DNA of 31,375 bases, taken from an uncultured bacterium (GTDB lineage Bacteria > Bacillota > Clostridia > Lachnospirales > Lachnospiraceae). The stretch covers positions 1-31,375 of the forward strand of contig CAJMNR010000041.1 in the NCBI GenBank assembly GCA_905214875.1. Direction: 5' to 3'. The notes beneath the pieces were generated by a model. That model had not been told where the DNA came from. It was given only the letters and a program-made list of their open reading frames with translations, and did not search any database. The position numbers and the translations under genes are program-made. Shown piece by piece: positions 23,777-31,375 of this stretch (its first letter is position 1; every line of letters begins with the position of its first letter).

Positions 23777-23801
23777 AGGAATCAAATGATTCCTCTTTTT
23801 T
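23770..23801. terminator. Bidirectional terminator
   Basis: AAAAAAGAGGAATCA (23770-23784) and TGATTCCTCTTTTTT (23787-23801) form a 15-bp perfect inverted repeat with A- and T-runs on opposite sides. It can end the plus-strand acidic protein transcript and the minus-strand HAD gene. Confidence 0.88.
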
Positions 23802-23862
23802 TATTACAGTGCAGTTCAACATTTCTGTAACATTCTGTTTATTTTATAAACATATTTATATT

Positions 23863-24681
23863 CTAGATTAATTGCAAACTCTTCATAGAATTCCAAATAC
23901 CATCATCATCTATATGTGTTGTTACAAGATCTGCTAGCTCTTTTGCTCGACTTGTACCATTGCCCATACATACTGCAGTCCCAACATAAGAAAGCATCTC
24001 TAAGTCATTATTGCTATCTCCAATGCCTACCGTCATCTCTTTTGTCATGCCAAGGCTTCGGATTGCATCCTGAATCCCCGTTGCCTTATTGATTCCGATT
24101 GGTACAAGTTCAATCAATCCGTCTGTTAAAATATCGTTGTTCGCTGGCGCATGAATAATCACGTTAAAATCTTGCTCCAAATCTTTTCTGAAATTCTCTG
24201 CTATTTCTTTTGTAAACCCTTCTGGCGGAACCAAAGTAATCTTACTTGCATGGATCTCATCATATTCTTTGATTATGACTGCAAGCTTACCAAAGCTTTT
24301 TACAAATCCGCTAAAATATGCCCGTTCTTCATTGGCAGCAGATTGCTCATAATAAATGTTATCTCTTCCTTCAAATAGATAGGTTACCTTATATTTTTGC
24401 ATCACTGGTACCGTCTTTTTGATAAGGTCTACTGGTAGTTCATAATAGGAAATCTGCTTTCCTTCATACTCTACTTCCGTACCGCCGCCTAGGACATAAC
24501 CATCGAATGCGAGCTTATTTACTTCTTCAGGTATCATGCATTTCGTTCTTCCTGTACAAACAAAACGAAGATGTCCTTGTTCCTTAAGCTCTTTTAATGC
24601 TGCGACTGTACTTTCTGGTACAACTGCCTCACCATTTAATAATGTGCCATCAATATCAAAAAATAAAATTTTCTTATCCAT
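23863..24681 (-). CDS. Cof-type HAD-IIB phosphatase
   Basis: A 272-residue HAD hydrolase. Motif I FFDIDGTLL has the nucleophile Asp9 and the acid/base Asp11; VCTGRTK is motif II; the C2-type cap lies in the middle; GIGDSNNDLEML near the end supplies the Mg-binding Asp pair. These proteins dephosphorylate small metabolites such as sugar phosphates or flavin precursors, and substrate cannot be read from sequence. The ATG at 24681, preceded by GGAAGG, is chosen over an upstream in-frame codon at 24711 that lies before that site. The ABC transporter stop is 42 bases upstream, so the two are probably co-transcribed. Confidence 0.93.
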   Translation of the reverse strand: MDKKILFFDIDGTLLNGEAVVPESTVAALKELKEQGHLRFVCTGRTKCMIPEEVNKLAFDGYVLGGGTEVEYEGKQISYYELPVDLIKKTVPVMQKYKVTYLFEGRDNIYYEQSAANEERAYFSGFVKSFGKLAVIIKEYDEIHASKITLVPPEGFTKEIAENFRKDLEQDFNVIIHAPANNDILTDGLIELVPIGINKATGIQDAIRSLGMTKEMTVGIGDSNNDLEMLSYVGTAVCMGNGTSRAKELADLVTTHIDDDGIWNSMKSLQLI

Positions 24682-24723
24682 ACTTTTCTTCCTTTCGTTC
24701 CCCGTTGTCATCTCTGGTCAAGG

Positions 24724-26457
24724 TCAAGTTAAATTGTACTGGTATAGGCTGCTATAGACTCCGCCCTTTTCCATTAGCTCTTCGTGTGTTCCTTTTTCCT
24801 TGATTCCTTCTTCTGTCAACACAAGGATGTTCTCAGCATTTCGAATTGTTGTAAGACGATGTGCAATAACAAACGTCGTACGGTTCTTTGCCAAATGTTC
24901 TAGTGATGCTTGTACCACTTTTTCGCTTTCATTATCTAATGCAGAAGTTGCTTCATCGAAGATTAAGATTGGTGGGTTCTTCAAAAATACCCTTGCTATG
25001 CTGAGTCTTTGCTTCTGACCACCCGAAAGCTTAATTCCACGTTGTCCAATATACGTATCATATCCATCTGGCAATTCCATGATGAACTCATGGGCATTGG
25101 CATTCTTTGCTGCTTCAATGATCTCTTCTCTCGTTGCATTTAATTTTGCATAACGGATATTATCCATGACTGTTCCAGCAAACAGATACACATCCTGCTG
25201 CACGACACCGATATTGTTACGCAGGGATTCCAACGTCAGGTCTTTAATATCTTTTCCATCAATACGGATGGTTCCCTCACTTACTTCATAAAATCTAGGA
25301 ATCAAATTACACATCGTAGACTTTCCAACACCGGAAGATCCGACGATTGCAACATACTCTCCTGCCTTTACCTCCAAGGAAATGTCTTTAAACACTTCGC
25401 TTGCTGTATCATTATATTTAAAGGAGACATTTTCAAACGTTACGTTACCATCTACATCGGTAAGGTCAACAGCACCTTCCTTGTCTTTAATATCCGGTTC
25501 AATCTCCATGATTTCCATAAAACGCTCGAAACCTGTAATACCATTTTCAAACTGTTCTGTAAAATTGATTAACTTTCTGATTGGTTCAATCAATATATTG
25601 ATATAGAGTAAGAACGTGATTAAATCGCCTACATTGATGATCTGTTTTGTAATCAGTATTCCACCGCCGACAATAACGATTACGTTAATGATGCTGATTA
25701 AGAAATTTAATCCGCTATGATAGATTGCCATTGCATAATAGCTATCTTTCTTACTGCTTAAAAAACGGTCATTTCCTTCCTTAAACTTATTCAGCTCCTG
25801 TTCCTCATTTGCGAAGCTTTTTACAACTCGAATTCCTGCAAGGCTGTCCTCGATTCTTGCATTTACTTCTGCAATCTCTGCACGATTACGTTTAAATGCT
25901 CGCTTCATCTTTTTACGAATGAACGATGCAAACACAACCATCACTGGGATTACAACAAATACTACAATGGTAAGGTATACATTAACATTTAATAAGATAA
26001 TGAATGCCCCCACAAACTTGATTAAAGAAATCACTACATCTTCTGGTCCGTGATGCAATAATTCCGTAATATCAAATAAATCATTTGTGATACGTGACAT
26101 CAGCTGACCTGTCTTTTCATTATCAAAAAAGTTAAATGATAATTTTTCTAAATGAGCAAACAAGTCATTTCTCATATCATATTCAATCTTTGCTCCCATA
26201 ACATGTCCACAATTCGTAATAAAATAGTTACATGCCATCTCCAAAAGTGCTAGACAAACCATTGCAATTCCAAGCTTAATAATAATGCCCATCGCTTGAT
26301 TGATGTCATACCTTGCAAGCAAATCATTGGTAATATAACGAACGATCAAGGGGTTCACAAGTGAAATTGCAGCGGCTAAAAAAGCACAAAACATATCTGC
26401 AAAGAATACACCAAGATATGGTTTGTAATAGCTTAAAAACTTTTTCCTTCTATTCAT
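24724..26457 (-). CDS. ABC exporter, fused permease and ATPase
   Basis: A 577-residue half-transporter that works as a dimer. An N-terminal six-helix export-type permease (about 15-300) precedes the ATPase: Walker A GSSGVGKST, signature LSGGQKQRLS, Walker B ILIFDEATSALD, and the switch His in VIAHRLTTI. This is the multidrug or lipid exporter type (MsbA/LmrA-like), but the substrate is unknown. It is a single homodimeric-type gene, not one of a pair. The ATG at 26457 is used because GGAGG lies five bases before it; another ATG four codons earlier overlaps that site. Promoter at 26491-26519. Confidence 0.94.
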   Translation of the reverse strand: MNRRKKFLSYYKPYLGVFFADMFCAFLAAAISLVNPLIVRYITNDLLARYDINQAMGIIIKLGIAMVCLALLEMACNYFITNCGHVMGAKIEYDMRNDLFAHLEKLSFNFFDNEKTGQLMSRITNDLFDITELLHHGPEDVVISLIKFVGAFIILLNVNVYLTIVVFVVIPVMVVFASFIRKKMKRAFKRNRAEIAEVNARIEDSLAGIRVVKSFANEEQELNKFKEGNDRFLSSKKDSYYAMAIYHSGLNFLISIINVIVIVGGGILITKQIINVGDLITFLLYINILIEPIRKLINFTEQFENGITGFERFMEIMEIEPDIKDKEGAVDLTDVDGNVTFENVSFKYNDTASEVFKDISLEVKAGEYVAIVGSSGVGKSTMCNLIPRFYEVSEGTIRIDGKDIKDLTLESLRNNIGVVQQDVYLFAGTVMDNIRYAKLNATREEIIEAAKNANAHEFIMELPDGYDTYIGQRGIKLSGGQKQRLSIARVFLKNPPILIFDEATSALDNESEKVVQASLEHLAKNRTTFVIAHRLTTIRNAENILVLTEEGIKEKGTHEELMEKGGVYSSLYQYNLT

Positions 26458-26490
26458 AATTTCCTCCATTTGTACTCTATTCCATCTATT

Positions 26491-26519
26491 ATTATAACGG
26501 ATTCAAAAAAGAATAACAA
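26491..26519 (-). promoter_or_regulatory. Promoter of the ABC exporter-HAD operon
   Basis: TTGTTA (26514-26519) and a perfect TATAAT (26491-26496) on the minus strand with a 17-base spacer. It lies inside the T-rich tail of the pfkA terminator, so the two transcripts are closely abutted. Confidence 0.8.
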
Positions 26520-26547
26520 ATAAGGCAGGTACACACGCGTACCTGCC
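26505..26547 (-). terminator. pfkA terminator
   Basis: GGCAGGTAC (26547-26539 on the minus strand) and GTACCTGCC (26532-26524) form a 9-bp perfect stem with a short loop, followed by a T-rich tract (TTATTTGTTATTCTTTTTT). Confidence 0.8.
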
Positions 26548-26640
26548 TCATCTATTCTCCGTGATGAACGCCATCACGTAGTGATTACTTCTTCCACGTG
26601 AGTAGGCATTCTGCACGGATGATTTGTTACTTTACTGGAG
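26548..26640. other. Structured 3' region B downstream of pfkA
   Basis: Between the pfkA stop and its terminator. GTGATG with CATCAC, and ATCAC with GTGAT, overlap (about 26560-26584) so that two hairpins exclude each other. Parts resemble region A (23618-23700): CTCYGTG-N2-GAACG and, further on, ACRTGAGT. Possible 3' UTR element or small RNA. Confidence 0.35.
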
Positions 26641-26673
26641 TTTGTTACGAACTTTCCTGTAAAATAATAAACA

Positions 26674-27648
26674 TTATCTGGATAATCTTCTTGCCATCTG
26701 GTAAAGATTTTCATCAATATCTTTTTTCATTTCTAATGCTTCTTGAATGTCATAGTCAACAAATTCACCTGCACGGTAGCCAACTACACGATTAGTTTCT
26801 CCCTTACATAAGAGCTCAACTGCTCTTGCAGCCATTGCCGAAGCATATACTCTATCTTTGCATGTTGGACTTCCACCACGTTGGATATGTCCAATAATAG
26901 TAGCTCTAGTCTCAATTCCAGTTGCTTCTTCGATACGTTTTGCCATACCATAAGAATCACCAATGCCTTCTGCATTAACGATGATATGATGTTTTTTACC
27001 AACTTTTCTTTTCTCGATAATATTATCGATGATATGTTGTTCATTTCCATCATAACGTTCTGTGATTAAGATATCTTCTGCACCATTAGCAATACCACAC
27101 CATAATGCAATATAGCCAGCATTACGTCCCATAACTTCGATGATTGAACATCTTTCATGAGAAGTAGATGTGTCACGTACTTTATCGATTGCTTGCATTG
27201 CTGTATTAACCGCTGTATCAAATCCAATCGTATAATCTGTACATGCGATATCAAGGTCTATTGTTCCTGGTAACCCTACAGTATTAATTCCTAAATTAGC
27301 CAATGCTCTTGCGCCTTGGAATGAACCGTCACCACCAATTACAACCAATCCGTCAATTCCATGTTTTCTACAAACTTCGGCCGCTTTTTGCTGTCCTTCT
27401 GGTGTTCTCATTTCCGCACAACGTGCTGTATAGAGAATTGTACCACCTCGTTGAATAATATCTGCAACACTGATGCTGTCCATATCTACTATATCTTCTT
27501 CTAATAAACCAGAATATCCTCTGCGAACTCCTTTTACCTTTAATCCACTTGCGATAGCAGTACGTACAACAGCTCTAATTGCTGCGTTCATACCAGGTGC
27601 ATCTCCGCCACTTGTAAGTACACCAATCGTCTTAACTTGTTTACTCAT
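26674..27648 (-). CDS. pfkA: ATP-dependent 6-phosphofructokinase
   Basis: A 324-residue PfkA, phosphorylating fructose 6-phosphate in glycolysis. TSGGDAPGMNAAIRA (12-26) binds ATP; GGDGS (105-109) has the Gly typical of ATP rather than PPi users; the catalytic segment is PGTIDLDIACTDYTIGFDTA with Asp131 and Asp133; MGRNAGYIA, EGIGDSYG and IGHIQRGGSP follow. The usual motif is TIDND with PG further on; here Leu replaces Asn and AC replaces PG. The start is the ATG at 27648, nine bases after GGAGG; in-frame residues upstream lack the family pattern. It lies 58 bases after dnaE on the same strand. Confidence 0.96.
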   Translation of the reverse strand: MSKQVKTIGVLTSGGDAPGMNAAIRAVVRTAIASGLKVKGVRRGYSGLLEEDIVDMDSISVADIIQRGGTILYTARCAEMRTPEGQQKAAEVCRKHGIDGLVVIGGDGSFQGARALANLGINTVGLPGTIDLDIACTDYTIGFDTAVNTAMQAIDKVRDTSTSHERCSIIEVMGRNAGYIALWCGIANGAEDILITERYDGNEQHIIDNIIEKRKVGKKHHIIVNAEGIGDSYGMAKRIEEATGIETRATIIGHIQRGGSPTCKDRVYASAMAARAVELLCKGETNRVVGYRAGEFVDYDIQEALEMKKDIDENLYQMARRLSR

Positions 27649-27706
27649 AATGTCTGACCTCCAATGGATAATTGACCCTTTTTTTGTATTTATTTTAATA
27701 CAAAAT

Positions 27707-30700
27707 CTAAAAATTATCAATAGTCGAATCGACAACTTTTACATTTTCTTTCCCAAAAAACCCAATTAATGTATTAATTAGTTCTTTAGATGCCATAATA
27801 TGAGGAATGCGTTTTTGCTGCTTTTCTTGTGTACAGTAGACATAGATACTATCATGTCCTTCGTTGGATGCAATTGCTTTCGAGAGGTTTTCCTGTGCTT
27901 GTTCATACGCTTGCTTATTTTCAAACTTTATCCAAATTCTTTTCGGAACCTCATCAAATTTGATAATCTTTTGACAAATCAATTTTGCTGGCTTGTCTTC
28001 CTCTACAGCAATTCTACCTTTGACAAAAATCTTATTATCTTCTTCAATCTTTGTACGATTACGTTCATAATCTCTTGGGAAAATAATAACTTCTACTGTA
28101 CCAAACAAATCTTCCAGCGTAATAAACGCCATTATGCTATTCGTTCTAGTGGTCTTGATTGTCTTCGACGTAACCATTCCACCTATTATCGTCTCTTCTC
28201 CATCACGTACTCGGACTGCATCTATTTCTTCGTCAAATGCAAAATCTAATGTCGTATTCTTGATATTCTTTTTCCAAAGTTCTTCATACTCTTGTAATGG
28301 ATGTCCACTGACATAGATTCCAAGCACTTCTTTTTCAAATGCGAGCATATCTTCTTTTGTATACTCTCCAACATCAGGCATTGTTACCTCAAATGCTTCC
28401 TTATCTTCCTCGGAAGCGAAATCAAAGAAACTTAGTTGTCCTTCTAAATTCTTTTTCTTCTCTGCTGCAACACCATCCAGCACTTGGACATATACCATCA
28501 TTTTCTGTTTTCTTGTACCAGGCATGCTGTCAAATGCTCCTGCCTTGATAAAGCTTTCAACGGTACGTTTGTTTACTTCTTTTCCTGATAGCCTTGTTGC
28601 AAAGTCTTTTAAAGAAAGGAAGATTCCGTTCTTTTCTCTCTCCTGTACGATAGAATCGATTACAGAGCCACCGAGTCCTTTGATTGCAGATAATCCATAA
28701 CGGATTGAATTGCCAGAAACACTGAATGCCTTTTCTCCTTCATTGATATCTGGAGGAAGAATTTCAATCCCCATCTGGCGACAGTTCATGATATACTCAC
28801 TTACCTTTCCTGAGTTATCAATGACAGATGTTAATAATGCTGCCATGAACTCTACTGGATAGTAGTATTTCATATATGCAGTCTGATAAGAAACTACGGC
28901 ATAAGCGGCGGCATGGGATTTGTTAAATGCATATTTTGCAAAGTCTGTCATTTCATCGAAGATATGATTTGCAACTTCTTCAGAAATTCCATTATTGATA
29001 CATCCCTTAACGCCTTCTTCTTCATTTCCGTAAACGAAGTTTTGACGCTCCCTTGCCATAACGTCTGCCTTCTTCTTAGACATCGCTCTACGAACAAGAT
29101 CGCTTCGTCCATAACTGTATCCTGCAAGATCTCGTACGATCTGCATAACCTGTTCCTGGTATACGATACATCCATGTGTCGGAGAAAGAATAGGTTCTAA
29201 CTGTGGACATTCATAGATAATCTCATCTTGTGCATTTTTACCTTTTATATATTTCGGAATAAAATCCATTGGACCCGGACGGTATAAACTGATTCCGGCG
29301 ATCACATCTTCAATATTATGAGGCTTTAACTCCTTCATGAAGCTTTTCATTCCAGCACTTTCTAGCTGGAACACACCTTCACATTTACCTGAACTGATCA
29401 TCTCGTATACATTTTTATCATCCATATCAATCTTATTGATATCGATTTGCTTGTCTTTTGGAAGCTTAGCATTGGCAAGACGGACTGCATTCTGAATTAC
29501 CGTAAGGGTACGAAGTCCGAGGAAATCCATCTTTAACAAGCCTAACTCTTCTAACGTTGTCATTGTGTACTGTGTTGTAATTGTATCATCACCAGATTTG
29601 GATAATGGTACATAATCATCTACCGTACGGTTACTGATTACGACACCTGCCGCATGCATGGAAGTATGACGTGGTAATCCTTCTAGACGTTTAGACATAT
29701 CGATTAAGTTCTTCGCCTGTTCGTCCTCGTCATAAAGCTTTTTCAATTCTGGGTTCTGCTTTAATGCCTTATCAATTGTAATTCCAAGTTCCGTTGGAAT
29801 CATCTTTGCGATCATATCCACATATGCGTAACTATAGTCCATGGCACGTCCAACATCTCGAAGAACACCTCTTGCTGCCATCGTACCAAATGTTACAATC
29901 TGTACTACCTGATCTTTTCCATATTTACGAACTACATAGTCGATAACTTCCTGTCTTCGTTCATAACAGAAGTCGATATCGATATCGGGCATTGTCAAAC
30001 GTTCCGGATTTAAGAAACGTTCGAACAGTAAGTTATATTTGATTGGATCGATATTTGTAATCCCTAGTGTGTAGGATACAATACTACCAGCTGCCGAACC
30101 ACGACCTGGACCAACCATAATTCCGTTATCTCTTGCATATTTAATGAAGTCCCATGTAATCAGGAAGTAATCAACGAATCCCATTCCTTTGATTGTCGAT
30201 AGCTCATAATCCAATCTCTCTGTCAATTCTTTTCCCGGATTCTCATAGCGTTCCTGTAATCCGTCATAACATAGCTTTCTCAAATATTCATACGCCGTGT
30301 ATCCTTCCGGCACGTCGTACACTGGTAACTTGTAATTACCAAACTCAATTTCCACGTTACAACGTTCAGCAATCTTATGCGTATTTTCTAATGCTTCCTT
30401 TGCATAAGGAAATAAGGAGAGCATTTCCTCCGGACTCTTTAAATAGTATTGTCCGCCATCGTATCTCATACGATTTTCATCCGTTACTTTCTTCTGCGTC
30501 TGGATACATAATAGAATATCATGGGCCTTTTCATCGGTATCGTAAATGTAATGGACATCGTTGGTCGCTACCATTGGAATCTTCGTTTCTTCGTGTAATC
30601 GTAAGATTCCTTGATTTACTGTCTGTTGTTCTGGAATTCCATGGTCCTGTAATTCCAAGAAGAAATTATTTTCCCCAAAGATACTTTGAAGACGTAGGGC

Positions 30701-31186
30701 AGTCTTTTTCGCCTCTTCAAAGAAACCTCTTCTTAAGTTCATTGCCACTTCACCAGCAAGACATGCACTTAATGCAATGATTCCTTCGTGGTATGTCTCT
30801 AATAGTTCATAATCAACTCGTGGCTTATAATAGAATCCTTCTGTAAATCCTTTGGATACGATTTTCATCAAATTCGCATATCCTGTATTATTTTCTGCGA
30901 GCAATACTAAGTGATTATATTTTCCGCCAGACTCATTGCTCTCTTTATCAAATCGGGAATTTGGTGCAACATACACTTCACATCCTATAATTGGTCGAAT
31001 CCCTTGTTTCTTGGCTGCTTTATAAAAATCAATTACCCCATACATAACACCATGGTCAGTAATTGCAACACTATCCATACCTAATTCTTTTGTTCTTGCT
31101 ATCAGCTCGTTAATCTTACTTGAGCCATCTAATAAACTGTACTCTGTATGGACATGTAAATGTGTAAAGTTCACTTGTTCCACCAT
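27707..31186 (-). CDS. dnaE: DNA polymerase III alpha subunit
   Basis: A 1159-residue DnaE1-type replicative polymerase. The N-terminal PHP domain keeps all likely metal ligands (His11, His13, His45, Glu70, His92, Cys142, Asp210, His212). The palm contains Asp401 and Asp403 of PDIDIDF and a third acidic residue in MDFLGLRTL; GPGRGSAAGS (359-368) is the nucleotide-binding loop. A helix-hairpin-helix region and a C-terminal OB-fold (about 985-1070, MVTSKTIKTTRTNSIMAF) follow. This is the DnaE type, not PolC. Start codon: ATG at 31186 is shown, but AAAGG abuts it; GTG at 31174 (giving MNFTHLHVHTEYS) is an alternative. Confidence 0.97.
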   Translation of the reverse strand: MVEQVNFTHLHVHTEYSLLDGSSKINELIARTKELGMDSVAITDHGVMYGVIDFYKAAKKQGIRPIIGCEVYVAPNSRFDKESNESGGKYNHLVLLAENNTGYANLMKIVSKGFTEGFYYKPRVDYELLETYHEGIIALSACLAGEVAMNLRRGFFEEAKKTALRLQSIFGENNFFLELQDHGIPEQQTVNQGILRLHEETKIPMVATNDVHYIYDTDEKAHDILLCIQTQKKVTDENRMRYDGGQYYLKSPEEMLSLFPYAKEALENTHKIAERCNVEIEFGNYKLPVYDVPEGYTAYEYLRKLCYDGLQERYENPGKELTERLDYELSTIKGMGFVDYFLITWDFIKYARDNGIMVGPGRGSAAGSIVSYTLGITNIDPIKYNLLFERFLNPERLTMPDIDIDFCYERRQEVIDYVVRKYGKDQVVQIVTFGTMAARGVLRDVGRAMDYSYAYVDMIAKMIPTELGITIDKALKQNPELKKLYDEDEQAKNLIDMSKRLEGLPRHTSMHAAGVVISNRTVDDYVPLSKSGDDTITTQYTMTTLEELGLLKMDFLGLRTLTVIQNAVRLANAKLPKDKQIDINKIDMDDKNVYEMISSGKCEGVFQLESAGMKSFMKELKPHNIEDVIAGISLYRPGPMDFIPKYIKGKNAQDEIIYECPQLEPILSPTHGCIVYQEQVMQIVRDLAGYSYGRSDLVRRAMSKKKADVMARERQNFVYGNEEEGVKGCINNGISEEVANHIFDEMTDFAKYAFNKSHAAAYAVVSYQTAYMKYYYPVEFMAALLTSVIDNSGKVSEYIMNCRQMGIEILPPDINEGEKAFSVSGNSIRYGLSAIKGLGGSVIDSIVQEREKNGIFLSLKDFATRLSGKEVNKRTVESFIKAGAFDSMPGTRKQKMMVYVQVLDGVAAEKKKNLEGQLSFFDFASEEDKEAFEVTMPDVGEYTKEDMLAFEKEVLGIYVSGHPLQEYEELWKKNIKNTTLDFAFDEEIDAVRVRDGEETIIGGMVTSKTIKTTRTNSIMAFITLEDLFGTVEVIIFPRDYERNRTKIEEDNKIFVKGRIAVEEDKPAKLICQKIIKFDEVPKRIWIKFENKQAYEQAQENLSKAIASNEGHDSIYVYCTQEKQQKRIPHIMASKELINTLIGFFGKENVKVVDSTIDNF

Positions 31187-31214
31187 CCTTTCCTGTTATT
31201 CTTTTATTTGTTCC

Positions 31215-31243
31215 ATCATATCATTTTCCCCGAAATTATGCAA
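31215..31243 (-). promoter_or_regulatory. dnaE promoter
   Basis: TTGCAT (31238-31243) and TATGAT (31215-31220) on the minus strand with a 17-base spacer, about 20-30 bases upstream of the dnaE start. Confidence 0.7.
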
Positions 31244-31280
31244 TTCATCGCTCTCTTGTAAATTCCGCCAACAACACTTT

Positions 31281-31320
31281 GGAAACACTCGATAGAGAAA
31301 TTTCCTAACAATAAAAAAAG
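31281..31320. repeat. Dispersed hairpin repeat, copy 3
   Basis: CTCGATAGAGAAATTTCCTA plus ACA (31288-31310) matches copy 1 at 22 of 23 positions. A shorter GGAAA/TTTCC stem encloses the loop, and AATAAAAAAAGAGG follows. Confidence 0.75.
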
Positions 31321-31332
31321 AGGTTCTACAAT

Positions 31333-31372
31333 AAATGTTGGGGTGCGACTACAAGTCACACTACCAACATTT
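31333..31372 (-). other. Long hairpin at the right edge
   Basis: On the minus strand AAATGTTGG and CCAACATTT (31372-31364 and 31341-31333) form a perfect 9-bp stem, extended inward by GTGTGAC/GTCGCAC with one G-U pair that does not form on the other strand. It probably belongs to the 3' region of a gene beyond the window, or to the adjacent repeat. Confidence 0.55.
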
Positions 31373-31375
31373 TTA

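Noticed and set aside
27800..28249. 149-codon open frame on the plus strand inside dnaE
   Set aside because: Antisense to the dnaE C-terminal region, Phe/Cys/Asn-rich with no recognisable motif.
30193..30780. 195-codon open frame on the plus strand inside dnaE
   Set aside because: It lies wholly opposite a certain dnaE coding region and shows no domain pattern.

Overview
The window looks like chromosomal DNA of a low-GC anaerobic Firmicute of the Lachnospiraceae type (Clostridium cluster XIVa). This rests on strong AGGAGG-like ribosome sites, sigma-A promoters, a threonine T-box, an L20-type leader with an AUU-started infC, FabV, a C_GCAxxG_C_C protein, and two MBOAT surface-decoration loci with DHHW, DUF4358 and SGNH partners. 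Nearly all genes lie on the minus strand. The species cannot be named from the sequence alone. No phage, IS element or CRISPR array is visible.

Layout from left to right. The first ~23 bases are the 5' end of a 16S rRNA gene read leftwards, with its leader and promoter region to ~320. A small DUF3783-like gene (501-908, +) converges with a seven-gene minus-strand operon (8091 down to 957). In transcription order the operon encodes an Asp/Glu-type racemase, a DltA-like adenylating enzyme, a carrier protein, an MBOAT, a membrane-anchored SGNH-like protein, a lipoprotein, and a lipoprotein-transglutaminase that shares a domain with it. It has a clear promoter (8174-8202) and terminator (911-954). 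Next come a ROK sugar kinase, a threonine-aldolase-like enzyme, and the housekeeping group thrS-infC-rpmI-rplT with a T-box and an L20-type leader. An operon of a GT4 glycosyltransferase, a YdcF protein and a C_GCAxxG_C_C protein is divergent from fabV, whose start region carries a FabT-like operator. A second surface-acylation locus (22914 to 18325) encodes an SGNH protein, a DUF4358 lipoprotein, an MBOAT and a DHHW protein. The right end holds a small acidic membrane protein, an ABC exporter with a HAD phosphatase, and dnaE followed by pfkA.

How they work together. The first locus has the logic of the D-alanylation (dlt) system: activate an amino acid, load it on a carrier protein, pass it through an MBOAT, and attach it to an extracytoplasmic polymer. 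It differs from classical dlt in carrying a racemase, in lacking the D-Ala-selective cysteine of DltA, in having Cys where the SGNH serine is expected, and in two novel-looking lipoproteins. It is the best candidate for an undescribed system: decoration of an envelope polymer with an amino acid other than D-Ala. The second locus resembles the alginate-type O-acetylation machinery (AlgI plus AlgJ/X). Three related short intergenic repeats and two structured 3' regions are also noted.
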